The translations under genes and the position numbers were made by a program. 64,000 nt of DNA from Pseudomonas paracarnis (GTDB lineage: Bacteria; Pseudomonadota; Gammaproteobacteria; Pseudomonadales; Pseudomonadaceae), in NCBI RefSeq assembly GCF_904063055.1, contig NZ_CAJFCN010000002.1:531023-595022 (forward strand), written 5' to 3'. Numbering within the stretch: position 1 is the first letter of the stretch; each line of letters opens with the position of its first letter. The notes beneath the pieces were generated by a model that was not told the origin of the DNA, did not search any database, and worked only from the letters and a program-made list of their open reading frames with translations. This document shows, piece by piece, positions 51,847 to 60,389 of the stretch.

Positions 51847-53733
51847 TTATTCGTCGAGCTTCAACAGCGGCTCCTGGAAGCGCAGTAAACGCCCGGCGTT
51901 CCCCAATACCAACAAGGTGCTGAGGTTATGCAGCACCGCCGCGATCATCGCGCCCGCCGCCCCCAGCCAGCCAAATGCGGCGAACACCACGATGGCCAGT
52001 GTCCAGCCCAAGCCAATGATCACATTGACCTGCAACGTCTGCCGGCACTGGCGACTCAAGCGCACACAGGTGCCCAAGCGGCGCAAGTCGCTGCCGATCA
52101 GCACCACGTCCGCCGAGGCCAGGGCGATGTCGGCACCGCCCGCGCCCATGGCCACGCCGACCACGCCGGCCTTGAGCGCCAGGGAGTCGTTGATGCCATC
52201 GCCCACCACCATTGGCCGGAAGCCACTGCTGATTTCGCCCAGCACGCGGTTGAGCTTGTCTTCCGGCAGCGCTTGGGCTTCGACATCACTGATGCCCACG
52301 TCCAGCGCCAGGCTGTCGGCCACGCTTTGGCGGTCGCCGGTCAGCAGCAGTTGGCGGCCCAGGCCCAAGTCACGCAGCTCTTGCAGGGCCTGGCGCGCTT
52401 CGGGTTTGACGCTGTCGGCCAACAGCAGCCAGGCGAGGAACTCGCCGTTCAACGCCAGCCCGGCAATCGGGCCATCATGGGCGGGCACGGCGGTGGTGAC
52501 GATGCCCAACTGTTCAAATAACTCCGGCCGCCCCAGCGCCGCTTCGCCCTGCTCGGTCTGGGCGACCACGCCCAGGCCCTGACGCTCGCGGATGTCGCTA
52601 AGCACCCGCATCTGCTCCTGGCTCGCCAACCCCGCCAACGCTCGGCTGACCGGGTGACTGCTTGCCGAACCAAGGCTGGCCGCCAGGTTCAGCAGCTTTT
52701 GGCGATCCGGCGCGGTAGTCTCGATGGACTGCAAGCGCAGGGTGCCAAAGGTCAGGGTGCCGGTCTTGTCGACCACCAGTGATGTCAGGTCGGCCAGTTC
52801 TTCGAGGAACGCCGAGCTGCGAATCAGGATGCCATGGCGCGCCGCCACGGCAATCCCGGCAATCGCCGTGGCCGGTGCCGACAGCACCAAGGCACAGGGG
52901 CACGCAGCCACGAGTACCGCGAGCATCGCCTGGGCGTCATTGGTGACAAACCAGGTGACGGCCGCCAGCAGCAACACCAGCACCATGTAGCTGCCGGCAT
53001 AACGCTCCAGCAGCCGGGTGATCGGTGGCTTGGACCGCTCGGCGTTCTGCATCAGCGCAATAACTTTGCCCAACGTCGATTCGTTACCGGTGCGCGTGAC
53101 CTCAAGGCGCAGCAGGCCATCGAGGTTGATCGCCCCACCAAACACCTGCACGCCCACGCTGGCTTCCAACGGCACCGACTCGCCGGTGATCGGCGCCGTG
53201 TCCAGGCTCGCCTGGCCGGACAACACCACGCCATCGGCCGGCACGCGGTCACCGGCTCGCACTTCGACGATATCGCCGGTGTTCAAGGTGCCGTTATCCA
53301 CTTCGGTGATGCTGCCGTCCGCCTGCACCAGGCGTGCATGGCTGCGGGTGAGTTTGCCCAGGGCATGGATCGCTTCCTGGGAGCCAATCACGCTGCGCTC
53401 TTCCAGCACATGGCCGAAGATCATGATGATCGGCAGCAACGCGGCGGTGAGCAGATCACCGGTGGCCCAGGCGCCGAGCATGGCCAGGGCGATCAATTGA
53501 TCGGTGATGCCGTGCAGGCTCGGAAAGCGCAGGCTGTACCAGGCCGAACGCATCACCGGCACCGCCACCAACAGCGAAGCCACGCCCAGCAGCAGCTGGC
53601 TGACGCCGCTCTGGTCCGGCGCGAGCCAGCGCCACACCAGGCCCAGCACGAGCAAGCCCAGGGCGAGCATCGCCAAGGTCAATTGCCGGGCAGCGCTGCG
53701 CTGTTCGGCAGAGGTCAGCATGGGTGCGCTCAT
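51847..53733 (-). CDS. hmtA: P1B-type heavy-metal ATPase (HmtA-like)
   Basis: 628 aa. P-type ATPase motifs: TGES (actuator, about 188), CPC in the metal channel (ACPCALVLSAPATA, about 279), phosphorylation site DKTGTLTFG (about 321) and hinge GDGINDSLALKAG (about 510). There is no N-terminal HMA domain, as in P. aeruginosa HmtA, a reported zinc/copper uptake ATPase. It overlaps the upstream SPFH gene by 4 bp. Zinc import is favoured by the operon's Zur-like box; export cannot be excluded from sequence. Confidence 0.85.
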   Translation of the reverse strand: MSAPMLTSAEQRSAARQLTLAMLALGLLVLGLVWRWLAPDQSGVSQLLLGVASLLVAVPVMRSAWYSLRFPSLHGITDQLIALAMLGAWATGDLLTAALLPIIMIFGHVLEERSVIGSQEAIHALGKLTRSHARLVQADGSITEVDNGTLNTGDIVEVRAGDRVPADGVVLSGQASLDTAPITGESVPLEASVGVQVFGGAINLDGLLRLEVTRTGNESTLGKVIALMQNAERSKPPITRLLERYAGSYMVLVLLLAAVTWFVTNDAQAMLAVLVAACPCALVLSAPATAIAGIAVAARHGILIRSSAFLEELADLTSLVVDKTGTLTFGTLRLQSIETTAPDRQKLLNLAASLGSASSHPVSRALAGLASQEQMRVLSDIRERQGLGVVAQTEQGEAALGRPELFEQLGIVTTAVPAHDGPIAGLALNGEFLAWLLLADSVKPEARQALQELRDLGLGRQLLLTGDRQSVADSLALDVGISDVEAQALPEDKLNRVLGEISSGFRPMVVGDGINDSLALKAGVVGVAMGAGGADIALASADVVLIGSDLRRLGTCVRLSRQCRQTLQVNVIIGLGWTLAIVVFAAFGWLGAAGAMIAAVLHNLSTLLVLGNAGRLLRFQEPLLKLDE

Positions 53734-54764
53734 TGTTCGGCTCCCTGGATGATCAAGCGGGAGTCGTCTTTGGGATCGACAGTGGTCACTGAACCGGCCT
53801 GGCCGAGAATCTTCGGCAAGCGTTCACGGTACAGGCGCAACAGCAAACCGGGATCTTTGACCTGGGCCAGGCTGGCAACGGTAGCGGTCTGCGCCTGGGC
53901 ATTGGCCAAGCGCTCACTGGCCTGGGCATGGGCGACTTGCACCTGGCGATCAGCTTCCTGGTTGGCGGTCTGGGTGAGTTTTTCCGCTTCAGTGCGGGCG
54001 TTGGCCACGGCTTTATCAGCCTGCTGGCTAGCGGTCAGTACCGCGTTGAATGCATTCACCGCAGGCCCAGGCAGGCTCGATTGCACATCGACGCGGGTGG
54101 CTTCGATACCCAGCCCCAAGCCGCTGGCCGCCAACTCCGCCAGGCGTTTGTTGATGCCTTGCACCAGGTCGCCGCGCAGCCGCTCACGCCGTTCGGCGGC
54201 GCCATTGTCGCTGCCGATCAGTTCCGGGCGGGCTACCAGGATGGTGTCCAGATCCCGCGCAGCGGTGAGGGCCACGGCGCTGCGTGTCACCAGTCTGTCC
54301 AGGGCAGGCAGCACGTGGTCGCCCTGCAACACAAAGGCGTAGGGCTCGGTCACCTTGTAGAACACCCGCACGTCCAGTTGAACCACCCCGGCATCACCGG
54401 TCAGCAGGTAGCCGGAACCGGCCAGGGCATCGCTTAACGGCGTGGCGAAACTGGCCACGCGATCGGCCTGCAACGCCGCGTCGGAACGCAGCAGGTTTTC
54501 CACCCGGCGTTCGATCACCCGGTCGGCCGCTGGCAGCAGGATGACTTGCTCAAAAGGTTGCGGCCAGGCCAGCAACAACCCGGCGTTCTGAATGCGATCA
54601 AGGGCGCCGAAGTGCAAGACCACGGCGCGATTCTGCGGGTCGATCTGGCGCACATTGGAAAAGGCCCAGGCCAACGCCGCCAATACGGTGACCGCGTACA
54701 GTGCCAGGAACGTCAGGCGCCCGGCCTGGATCCACGGGCTGTCCGGGCTTTCAGGCTCGCTCAT
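53730..54764 (-). CDS. SPFH/band-7 protein, HflK-like
   Basis: 344 aa. One N-terminal membrane helix (LTFLALYAVTVLAALAWAF), a band-7 domain (RQIDPQNRAVVLHFGALDRI onward), and a C-terminal Ala/Gln/Glu-rich helix (about 220-300) that should build a cage wall as in HflK/HflC. The short Pro/Gly-poor N-terminus differs from the Gly-rich start of true HflK. ATGA overlaps on both sides. Likely assembles with the two other SPFH proteins around the ATPase; the client is unknown. Confidence 0.85.
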   Translation of the reverse strand: MSEPESPDSPWIQAGRLTFLALYAVTVLAALAWAFSNVRQIDPQNRAVVLHFGALDRIQNAGLLLAWPQPFEQVILLPAADRVIERRVENLLRSDAALQADRVASFATPLSDALAGSGYLLTGDAGVVQLDVRVFYKVTEPYAFVLQGDHVLPALDRLVTRSAVALTAARDLDTILVARPELIGSDNGAAERRERLRGDLVQGINKRLAELAASGLGLGIEATRVDVQSSLPGPAVNAFNAVLTASQQADKAVANARTEAEKLTQTANQEADRQVQVAHAQASERLANAQAQTATVASLAQVKDPGLLLRLYRERLPKILGQAGSVTTVDPKDDSRLIIQGAEQ

Positions 54765-55759
54765 GGCTGCAGGTCCTTCGGCCCATCCACCAGGGCGCGG
54801 AACGGCGCAGCGTCGGTGCGCAGGATGATCTTGGTCCCCGGCGTGACCACCGTGCCCAAGGTATCCAGCGAACGCAGCAGGTTGTACAGCTGCGGATTGC
54901 CAGCGTAGGCGCGGCCATAAATCTGCGCGGCTTCAACCCGCGACTGCGCTTCGATATCGGCGGCTTTCACGGTGGCATCGGCCTGCATGATGCGCGCATC
55001 TCGCTCGGCAGCGGAGCGGATCTGCGCCGCTTCGCGCTTACCCACGGCGGTGCGTTCGGTGGCGATGGTTTCACGCTCGGCGCGCATGCGGTCAACCGTG
55101 GCGGTGAGGGTCACCGATGGCAACGTCAAACGCTCGATACCGACCTGCGCCACGCGCACACCATAGGTGGTGAGCAATTGTTGATCAATCTGCTGGCGCA
55201 ACTGCGCTTCAAAATCGGCGATGCGCACTTGGCTGGCGTCGGTGTTGATCAAGCTGGACAGGTCAAAACTGGCCGCCGTGGTTTCCAGCGCCGAGCCGAC
55301 AAAGGTACGAATCTGCCGCGCCGCCTCATCCGGCTGGTTCTGCACCGCACGCATAAAGCGCTGCACGTTGTCGGCATCGCCCTGCACCTGCCACGCCACA
55401 TAGGCCTGCACAATAATCCGCAAGCCATCGCGGGTGCCCACATCCTGCAGGCCGCTGGAGGTGGTGCGCAGACGCAGGTCCACCGGGATCGCCGCTTCGA
55501 ACGGTGCCGGCCAGCGCCAGCCCAGGCCCGGCTCCAGCAGCACGCGCGCCGGGTTGCCGAAGCGGGTAATCACCGTGGCCTCACCGGAACGCACTTGCAC
55601 CAGGCTTGCCGCTGCCACGGCAAACAGCACCAGCAACACCGCCCACGCCATGCGACGCCAGGGAAAAGGCCCGGCCGCCTGCTCATCGCCGTGATGGTGA
55701 TGGTGGTGGCCGTGATGGTGGTGATGGCCGTGATCATGATCGTGGGAATGAGCGCTCAA
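54761..55759 (-). CDS. SPFH/band-7 protein, HflC-like, with His-rich N-terminus
   Basis: 332 aa. Residues 1-24 are a histidine/aspartate tract (SHDHDHGHHHHHGHHHHHHG, 15 His), predicted on the cytoplasmic side. It is followed by a membrane helix (MAWAVLLVLFAVAAASLVQV) and a band-7 domain (SGEATVITRFGNPARVLLEPG, ending in an Ala/Glu-rich helix). The tract is a plausible zinc or copper reservoir, fitting its operon with a metal ATPase. The start is 12 bp after the preceding gene. Confidence 0.88.
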   Translation of the reverse strand: MSAHSHDHDHGHHHHHGHHHHHHGDEQAAGPFPWRRMAWAVLLVLFAVAAASLVQVRSGEATVITRFGNPARVLLEPGLGWRWPAPFEAAIPVDLRLRTTSSGLQDVGTRDGLRIIVQAYVAWQVQGDADNVQRFMRAVQNQPDEAARQIRTFVGSALETTAASFDLSSLINTDASQVRIADFEAQLRQQIDQQLLTTYGVRVAQVGIERLTLPSVTLTATVDRMRAERETIATERTAVGKREAAQIRSAAERDARIMQADATVKAADIEAQSRVEAAQIYGRAYAGNPQLYNLLRSLDTLGTVVTPGTKIILRTDAAPFRALVDGPKDLQP

Positions 55760-55771
55760 CAGACAGACTCC

Positions 55772-57712
55772 TTATTGAACGGCTTTGCGCGGCGCCGACG
55801 GGTCGGCGGGCAAGGTAAAAGAACGCAGATCGATCGTCGGCGCACTGTCGGCACCCAAACGATGATCCAGAATAAGCAGCTTGGCCTGGGCCAGGCCCTG
55901 GCTCAGTTGGCCCAGGTACTGTTCCAGCACGAAGGCTTGGCCCGCAGCGGCGTAGGCCTTTTGTTCGGCGGCAAAGCGCAGGTTCGCTGCTTGGGCGCCG
56001 GCATTCACTTCGCGGGCACTGGCCTGGGCCTGATCGCGGGCGGTACTGGCTTGAAGCAGCGCCTGGTTGGTCTGTTCGCTGGCTGCACCGCGTTCACGGG
56101 CGATCAGCGCCTGGGCGCCGATCTGCGCGGCCTGCACACCGTGATAAGCATTGGCGGCACCGGCCGGCGGGTGGATCGCCTCGACCACCGTGGCGAGGAT
56201 TTCCACTCCGCTGTCGAGGGTTTGCAGGTCGGCTTGCACGCTGCGACCAATCTCGTCCGCGAGGCTGGTGCGCTCTTCCCCGAGCAATTCATCCAGGGTG
56301 CGCGAGGCAAAATCGTGCACCAGGATGCGGCTGGCGGTGCTGCGGATCAGGGTCGGGATATCCGCGCTGTTGTAGGTGGCGGCAAGCGCGGCCTGATCGG
56401 TGAGGCCGATGCGGTAGACAAAGCGCACGTCCATATTGACGATCTGGAAGCCCTGCTTGTCGCCACTGCTGCTGGCAATGACCTGGGATTTGTCATTCAC
56501 ATGGCTGGCGTCCCACAGGCGGTTGGCGATCAACGGCGCCGGGCCTTCGGCTGCGGCCAACTGCGGTGTGGCGGCGTCACTGACGCTGGTCGCCAGCTCA
56601 TGCACCACGCCATTTTCCACGTTCAGCACGCGGGCCAACGGCCACGGCAAACCGGCATGCAGGCCGGGGCCGAACACCTCGACCGGTTTACCAAAACGCT
56701 CGTAAATCCCACGGCCTTGCAGGGGCACTTCATGTACACCGGTCAGTGCCCAACCTACCGCCAGCACCACCAGCAACACCGGGAAAAACGCCCGGCGCAT
56801 GTAGGTAAAGGCCCAGATCTGGCGCAGGTCGATGCCAAAGCGGTTGTGCAACTCATGCTGCAACGCCAGCAAGGGCTGAGGCGGCCAGCGCAGCAGGCCG
56901 GCAATGAAACTCTGCGCCATCAAGCGCGGCTCAAGGCGCGGCTGACGCGGGCTGAACAGCGACAGCACGCCCCTGAGCAGGAACTCCAACGCTACCAACG
57001 CTGGCAACAGCCCGATGAGAGTGGCCAGGCGCAACGGCCAGACCGAATCTGCACTGGCAAACAGCAGGCAGATCGCGCTGAGCACCAGGCAGATAATTGC
57101 CATCCGGCTCAACTGCGCCAACTGTGAGGCTTCCGGCCATTGGGCAGCGGTTTCCTGGGCCAGGCGGCGTTCGAATACCAGCAGGCCAAACGCCAGGGCC
57201 AATGCGAGCGCTGCGCCAATACTTGCCGACTGCCCGATGGCGGCAGCGGGCAAGCCCAGGTTCCAGAACTGCAGGATGCTGACCAGCGCCAACAGCGACC
57301 AGCCGCCCAACCACAGCACCGGCGCGCCAATCTGCGCCAACAAGCCGTTGCCGAACCGGTTGATCAGGCCCTTATGCCAGGGTGTGGTCTCGATGGATTG
57401 TTCGACCGCTTCACCGCTCGGCGCTTCCAGCACCTGGGCACGCCAATCGGCCACCCACCAGGCCGACTGCAAACCGGCCACCAGCAGCAGTAAGGCCGAC
57501 GCGCAGTTGATCAATACCACCGGCCAGATCGACAGCGGGGCAAACAACGCTACGAACAGCGCCAATATCCAACCACTGAGGGCCAGGGTTGTCAGGCCGA
57601 TACCGGCTTGGCGCAATCGACGGGCGTGGAACAGCCCCTGCTGAAAACGCGCGAGGCCTTCAACCGAAGCCCCGTCAGCCTCTAGATCCACTTGCATCTG
57701 CTCAACGCCCAC
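55772..57712 (-). CDS. Large SPFH protein with polytopic N-terminal domain
   Basis: 646 aa from a GTG at 57712; ATG at 57697 is an alternative, neither with a clear RBS. About six membrane helices occupy residues 35-245 and another lies near 310 (FFPVLLVVLAVGWALTGV). A band-7 domain of HflK character (about 330-560, GRGIYERFGKPVEVFGPGLH) and an Ala/Gln-rich helix follow. HflK normally has a single N-terminal helix, so this is a fusion or extension. First gene of the SPFH-SPFH-SPFH-hmtA operon, directly after a Zur-like box. Confidence 0.85.
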   Translation of the reverse strand: MGVEQMQVDLEADGASVEGLARFQQGLFHARRLRQAGIGLTTLALSGWILALFVALFAPLSIWPVVLINCASALLLLVAGLQSAWWVADWRAQVLEAPSGEAVEQSIETTPWHKGLINRFGNGLLAQIGAPVLWLGGWSLLALVSILQFWNLGLPAAAIGQSASIGAALALALAFGLLVFERRLAQETAAQWPEASQLAQLSRMAIICLVLSAICLLFASADSVWPLRLATLIGLLPALVALEFLLRGVLSLFSPRQPRLEPRLMAQSFIAGLLRWPPQPLLALQHELHNRFGIDLRQIWAFTYMRRAFFPVLLVVLAVGWALTGVHEVPLQGRGIYERFGKPVEVFGPGLHAGLPWPLARVLNVENGVVHELATSVSDAATPQLAAAEGPAPLIANRLWDASHVNDKSQVIASSSGDKQGFQIVNMDVRFVYRIGLTDQAALAATYNSADIPTLIRSTASRILVHDFASRTLDELLGEERTSLADEIGRSVQADLQTLDSGVEILATVVEAIHPPAGAANAYHGVQAAQIGAQALIARERGAASEQTNQALLQASTARDQAQASAREVNAGAQAANLRFAAEQKAYAAAGQAFVLEQYLGQLSQGLAQAKLLILDHRLGADSAPTIDLRSFTLPADPSAPRKAVQ

Positions 57713-57724
57713 TTGTACACAATT

Positions 57725-57739
57725 CGTTACGATATAACA
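57725..57739. promoter_or_regulatory. Degenerate Zur-like box upstream of the SPFH/hmtA operon
   Basis: Plus strand CGTTACGATATAACA: the right half TATAACA is perfect, the left has three changes from TGTTATA. It lies 12 bp from the GTG start and 27 bp from the ATG. The equivalent P. aeruginosa operon is reported as zinc-starvation induced, which supports it. The weaker match suggests later or partial derepression. Confidence 0.5.
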
Positions 57740-57785
57740 CGAAGCGTGAAATTTTTGTTCGCTTTTGAATTCACCCTGAATCCCT

Positions 57786-57874
57786 TGTGGGAGGGGGCTT
57801 GCCCCCGATAGCAGTGTGTCAACCGACTGATTAGTTACTGGTACACCGCAATCGGGGGCAAGCCCCCTCCCACA
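57786..57874. repeat. REP inverted pair (GGGGGC type)
   Basis: Perfect 24-bp arms 57786-57809 and 57851-57874, each with GGGGGCTTGCCCCC, 41-bp spacer. It lies between divergent operons, in the region upstream of the lipid operon. This is less usual than a convergent gap. Confidence 0.95.
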
Positions 57875-58007
57875 TTTGTTCTGATGGTGTTCTTCTGATT
57901 GTGACTAACCCCCTATAAACACGAGCCATCACTGGTGTCGGCTGCGATTAGTCGGCACACTCCAAAACAGTTTTTCGCGGGTTCACGGACAAGGAAGCGC
58001 CACCCCC

Positions 58008-58628
58008 ATGATTTCCATCTACCAACTCAAACCGCGTTTTCAAAACCTGCTGCGGCCTCTCGTGCAGCGCCTTTATGACAACGGCACCACCGCCAACCAG
58101 ATCACCGTGCTGGCCGGGGTTGTTTCCCTGCTGGTGGGGCTGTTGATCGCGGGCTTTGCCCAACACCTCTGGCTGTTTGCACTGATCCCGCTGTGGATGA
58201 TTGTGCGCATGGCGCTCAATGCCATCGATGGCATGCTGGCCCGGGAATTCGGCCAACAGTCGCGCCTCGGTGCTTACCTCAATGAATTGTGCGACGTGAT
58301 CGCCGATAGCGCGCTAATCCTGCCCTTTGCATTGATCCCCGATGTGAGCCTGGCGCCGGTGCTGCTGGTGACGCTGCTGGCGGTATTCAGCGAATACGCC
58401 GGGGTGCTGGGGCCGATGGTGGGCGCGTCGCGCCGTTATGACGGGCCCATGGGCAAGAGTGATCGGGCGTTCGTACTCGGTGTGTTGGCCACTGGCGTGG
58501 CGCTGGGCTGGCTCGGCGCCGGTTGGGTCGAGGCGGTGATGTGGCTGGTGGCCGCCCTGCTCGCCTATACCTTGGTCAACCGGGTGCGTCAGGGCCTCAA
58601 AGAACAACAATCTCTCCCTTCTGCATAA
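58008..58628 (+). CDS. CDP-alcohol phosphatidyltransferase (YnbA-like)
   Basis: 206 aa, about five or six membrane helices. Active-site motif IDGMLAREFG then GAYLNELCDVIAD (residues about 73-100), matching DGxxARx8GxxxDxxxD except that the third acidic residue is Asn92 (bases 58281-58283). The family transfers a phosphatidyl group from CDP-diacylglycerol to an alcohol. First of a six-gene set. The substitution may mean altered acceptor or catalysis. Resembles E. coli YnbA by operon content. Confidence 0.85.
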   Translation: MISIYQLKPRFQNLLRPLVQRLYDNGTTANQITVLAGVVSLLVGLLIAGFAQHLWLFALIPLWMIVRMALNAIDGMLAREFGQQSRLGAYLNELCDVIADSALILPFALIPDVSLAPVLLVTLLAVFSEYAGVLGPMVGASRRYDGPMGKSDRAFVLGVLATGVALGWLGAGWVEAVMWLVAALLAYTLVNRVRQGLKEQQSLPSA

Positions 58629-58638
58629 GGATTTTGCG

Positions 58639-60387
58639 ATGCGCGAACAGCAAGAGCACACCTTCAGTACCCATGATGGCGTCGAGCTTTTCTACCGGCA
58701 CTGGCCGGCCACGGCAGGCGCCGGGCCGCGCAAGGCGATCCTGTTGTTCCATCGCGGCCATGAGCATTCGGGGCGTATTGCCCACCTGGTGGATGAACTG
58801 GGCCTGCCTGAATTCGACTTCTTCGCCTGGGACGCCCGTGGCCACGGCCAATCCCCAGGCGAGCGCGGCGACAGCCCCAGCTTTGCCACCAGCGCCCGCG
58901 ACGTGCAGACGTTCTGTGATCACATCAATGCCACCTACAGCATCGAAGAGGAAGACATCGCCGTCATCGCCCAAAGCGTCGGCGCGGTGATTGCGGCCAC
59001 CTGGGTTCATGATTACGCGCCAAAAATCCGCGCCCTGGTGCTCGCCTCGCCAGCCTTCAAGGTCAAGCTGTATGTGCCCCTCGCCCGCCCGGGCCTGGCA
59101 CTGATGCGCAAGTTTCGCGGCAACTTTTTCGTCAACAGTTACGTCAAGGCCAAGTTCCTCAGCCATGATCCGGAACGGGTGGCGTCCTACGACAGCGACC
59201 CCTTGATCACCAAGGCCATCTCGGTGAATGTGCTGCTGGGCCTGTACGAAGCCGCCGACCGGGTTGTAGCCGATGCCCAGGCGATCCAGGTGCCGACCCA
59301 GCTGCTTATCTCCGGCTCCGATTTTGTGGTGCACCGCAAACCCCAGCAGCAGTTCTTCGACCGCCTCGGCAGCCTGAAAAAAGAGCTGCATATCCTCCCC
59401 GGCTTTTTCCACGACACCCTCGGCGAACGTGATCGCGCCGTGGCTGTGACCAGCGCCAAGCGCTTTATCTTGCAGAACTTCGCGCACCCGCTGGACCGCG
59501 CTTCTCTACTGGACGCCGACAAACTTGGCGCCACGTGCGCCGAATCCGAATCCCTCGCCGCGCCGTTGCCACGCAATTCACTGCGCGACCTGTACTGGCG
59601 CATGACCCGCGCCAGCATGGGCCTGGGCAAGAACCTGTCGGATGGGGTGAAGCTGGGCTTCGACACCGGCTTCGATTCCGGCAGCACCCTGGACTACGTG
59701 TATCGCAATAAGCCTACCGGCAAGGGCGGGCTGGGGCGGATGATCGATACCAACTACCTCAATTCCATCGGCTGGCGCGGTATTCGCCAGCGCAAGCTTA
59801 ATGTCGAGGAACTGCTGCGCCTGGCCATGGCCAAGCTGCGTGATGACCAACGCGAAGTGCGCATTGTCGACATCGCCGCCGGCCACGGCCGCTACATCCT
59901 GGAAGCCTTGCAAGGCGTATCGCCGCTGCCGGAATCGATCCTGCTGCGCGACTACAGCGACATCAACGTGCGCGACGGTGGCGCGCTGATTCGCGAGAAG
60001 GGCCTGGGGGACATCGCCCAGTTCGTCAAAGGCGATGCGTTCGACCGCGCTGACCTGGCTGCCCTGGCCCCTAAGCCGACGCTGGCCGTGGTATCCGGCC
60101 TGTACGAATTGTTCGCCGATAACGCCATGGTCGGCGGCTCGCTGGCGGGCTTGGCCGAAGCCGTGGAGCCAGGTGGTTACCTTGTCTACACCGGGCAGCC
60201 GTGGCACCCGCAGTTGGAGCTGATTGCCCGTGCGCTCACCAGCCACCGGCAGGGCCAGGCCTGGGTGATGCGCCGGCGCAGCCAGGCGGAAATGGACCAA
60301 CTCGTCGAAGCGGCGGGCTTTCGCAAGATCACCCAGCGCGTGGATGAGTGGGGCATTTTCACCGTGTCCCTGGCACAGAAGATCTGA
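58639..60387 (+). CDS. Alpha/beta hydrolase fused to SAM methyltransferase (YnbC-like)
   Basis: 582 aa. N-terminal serine hydrolase (about 1-300): FHRGHEHSGR, DARGHGQSPGERG and nucleophile AQSVGAV (about 115), like monoacylglycerol/lysophospholipases. C-terminal class I methyltransferase (about 370-580): VRIVDIAAGHGRYILEAL, LRDYSDINV, VSGLYELFADN and TGQPWHPQL. The same fusion is E. coli YnbC. Ten bases after the first gene. It may trim or methylate the lipid product of the operon; substrate unknown. Confidence 0.88.
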   Translation: MREQQEHTFSTHDGVELFYRHWPATAGAGPRKAILLFHRGHEHSGRIAHLVDELGLPEFDFFAWDARGHGQSPGERGDSPSFATSARDVQTFCDHINATYSIEEEDIAVIAQSVGAVIAATWVHDYAPKIRALVLASPAFKVKLYVPLARPGLALMRKFRGNFFVNSYVKAKFLSHDPERVASYDSDPLITKAISVNVLLGLYEAADRVVADAQAIQVPTQLLISGSDFVVHRKPQQQFFDRLGSLKKELHILPGFFHDTLGERDRAVAVTSAKRFILQNFAHPLDRASLLDADKLGATCAESESLAAPLPRNSLRDLYWRMTRASMGLGKNLSDGVKLGFDTGFDSGSTLDYVYRNKPTGKGGLGRMIDTNYLNSIGWRGIRQRKLNVEELLRLAMAKLRDDQREVRIVDIAAGHGRYILEALQGVSPLPESILLRDYSDINVRDGGALIREKGLGDIAQFVKGDAFDRADLAALAPKPTLAVVSGLYELFADNAMVGGSLAGLAEAVEPGGYLVYTGQPWHPQLELIARALTSHRQGQAWVMRRRSQAEMDQLVEAAGFRKITQRVDEWGIFTVSLAQKI

Positions 60388-60389
60388 AC

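Noticed and set aside
54701..57127. 808-aa open frame on the plus strand, opposite the SPFH genes
   Set aside because: Gly/His/Arg-rich antisense artefact; the SPFH genes are supported by band-7 domains and tight operon overlaps.
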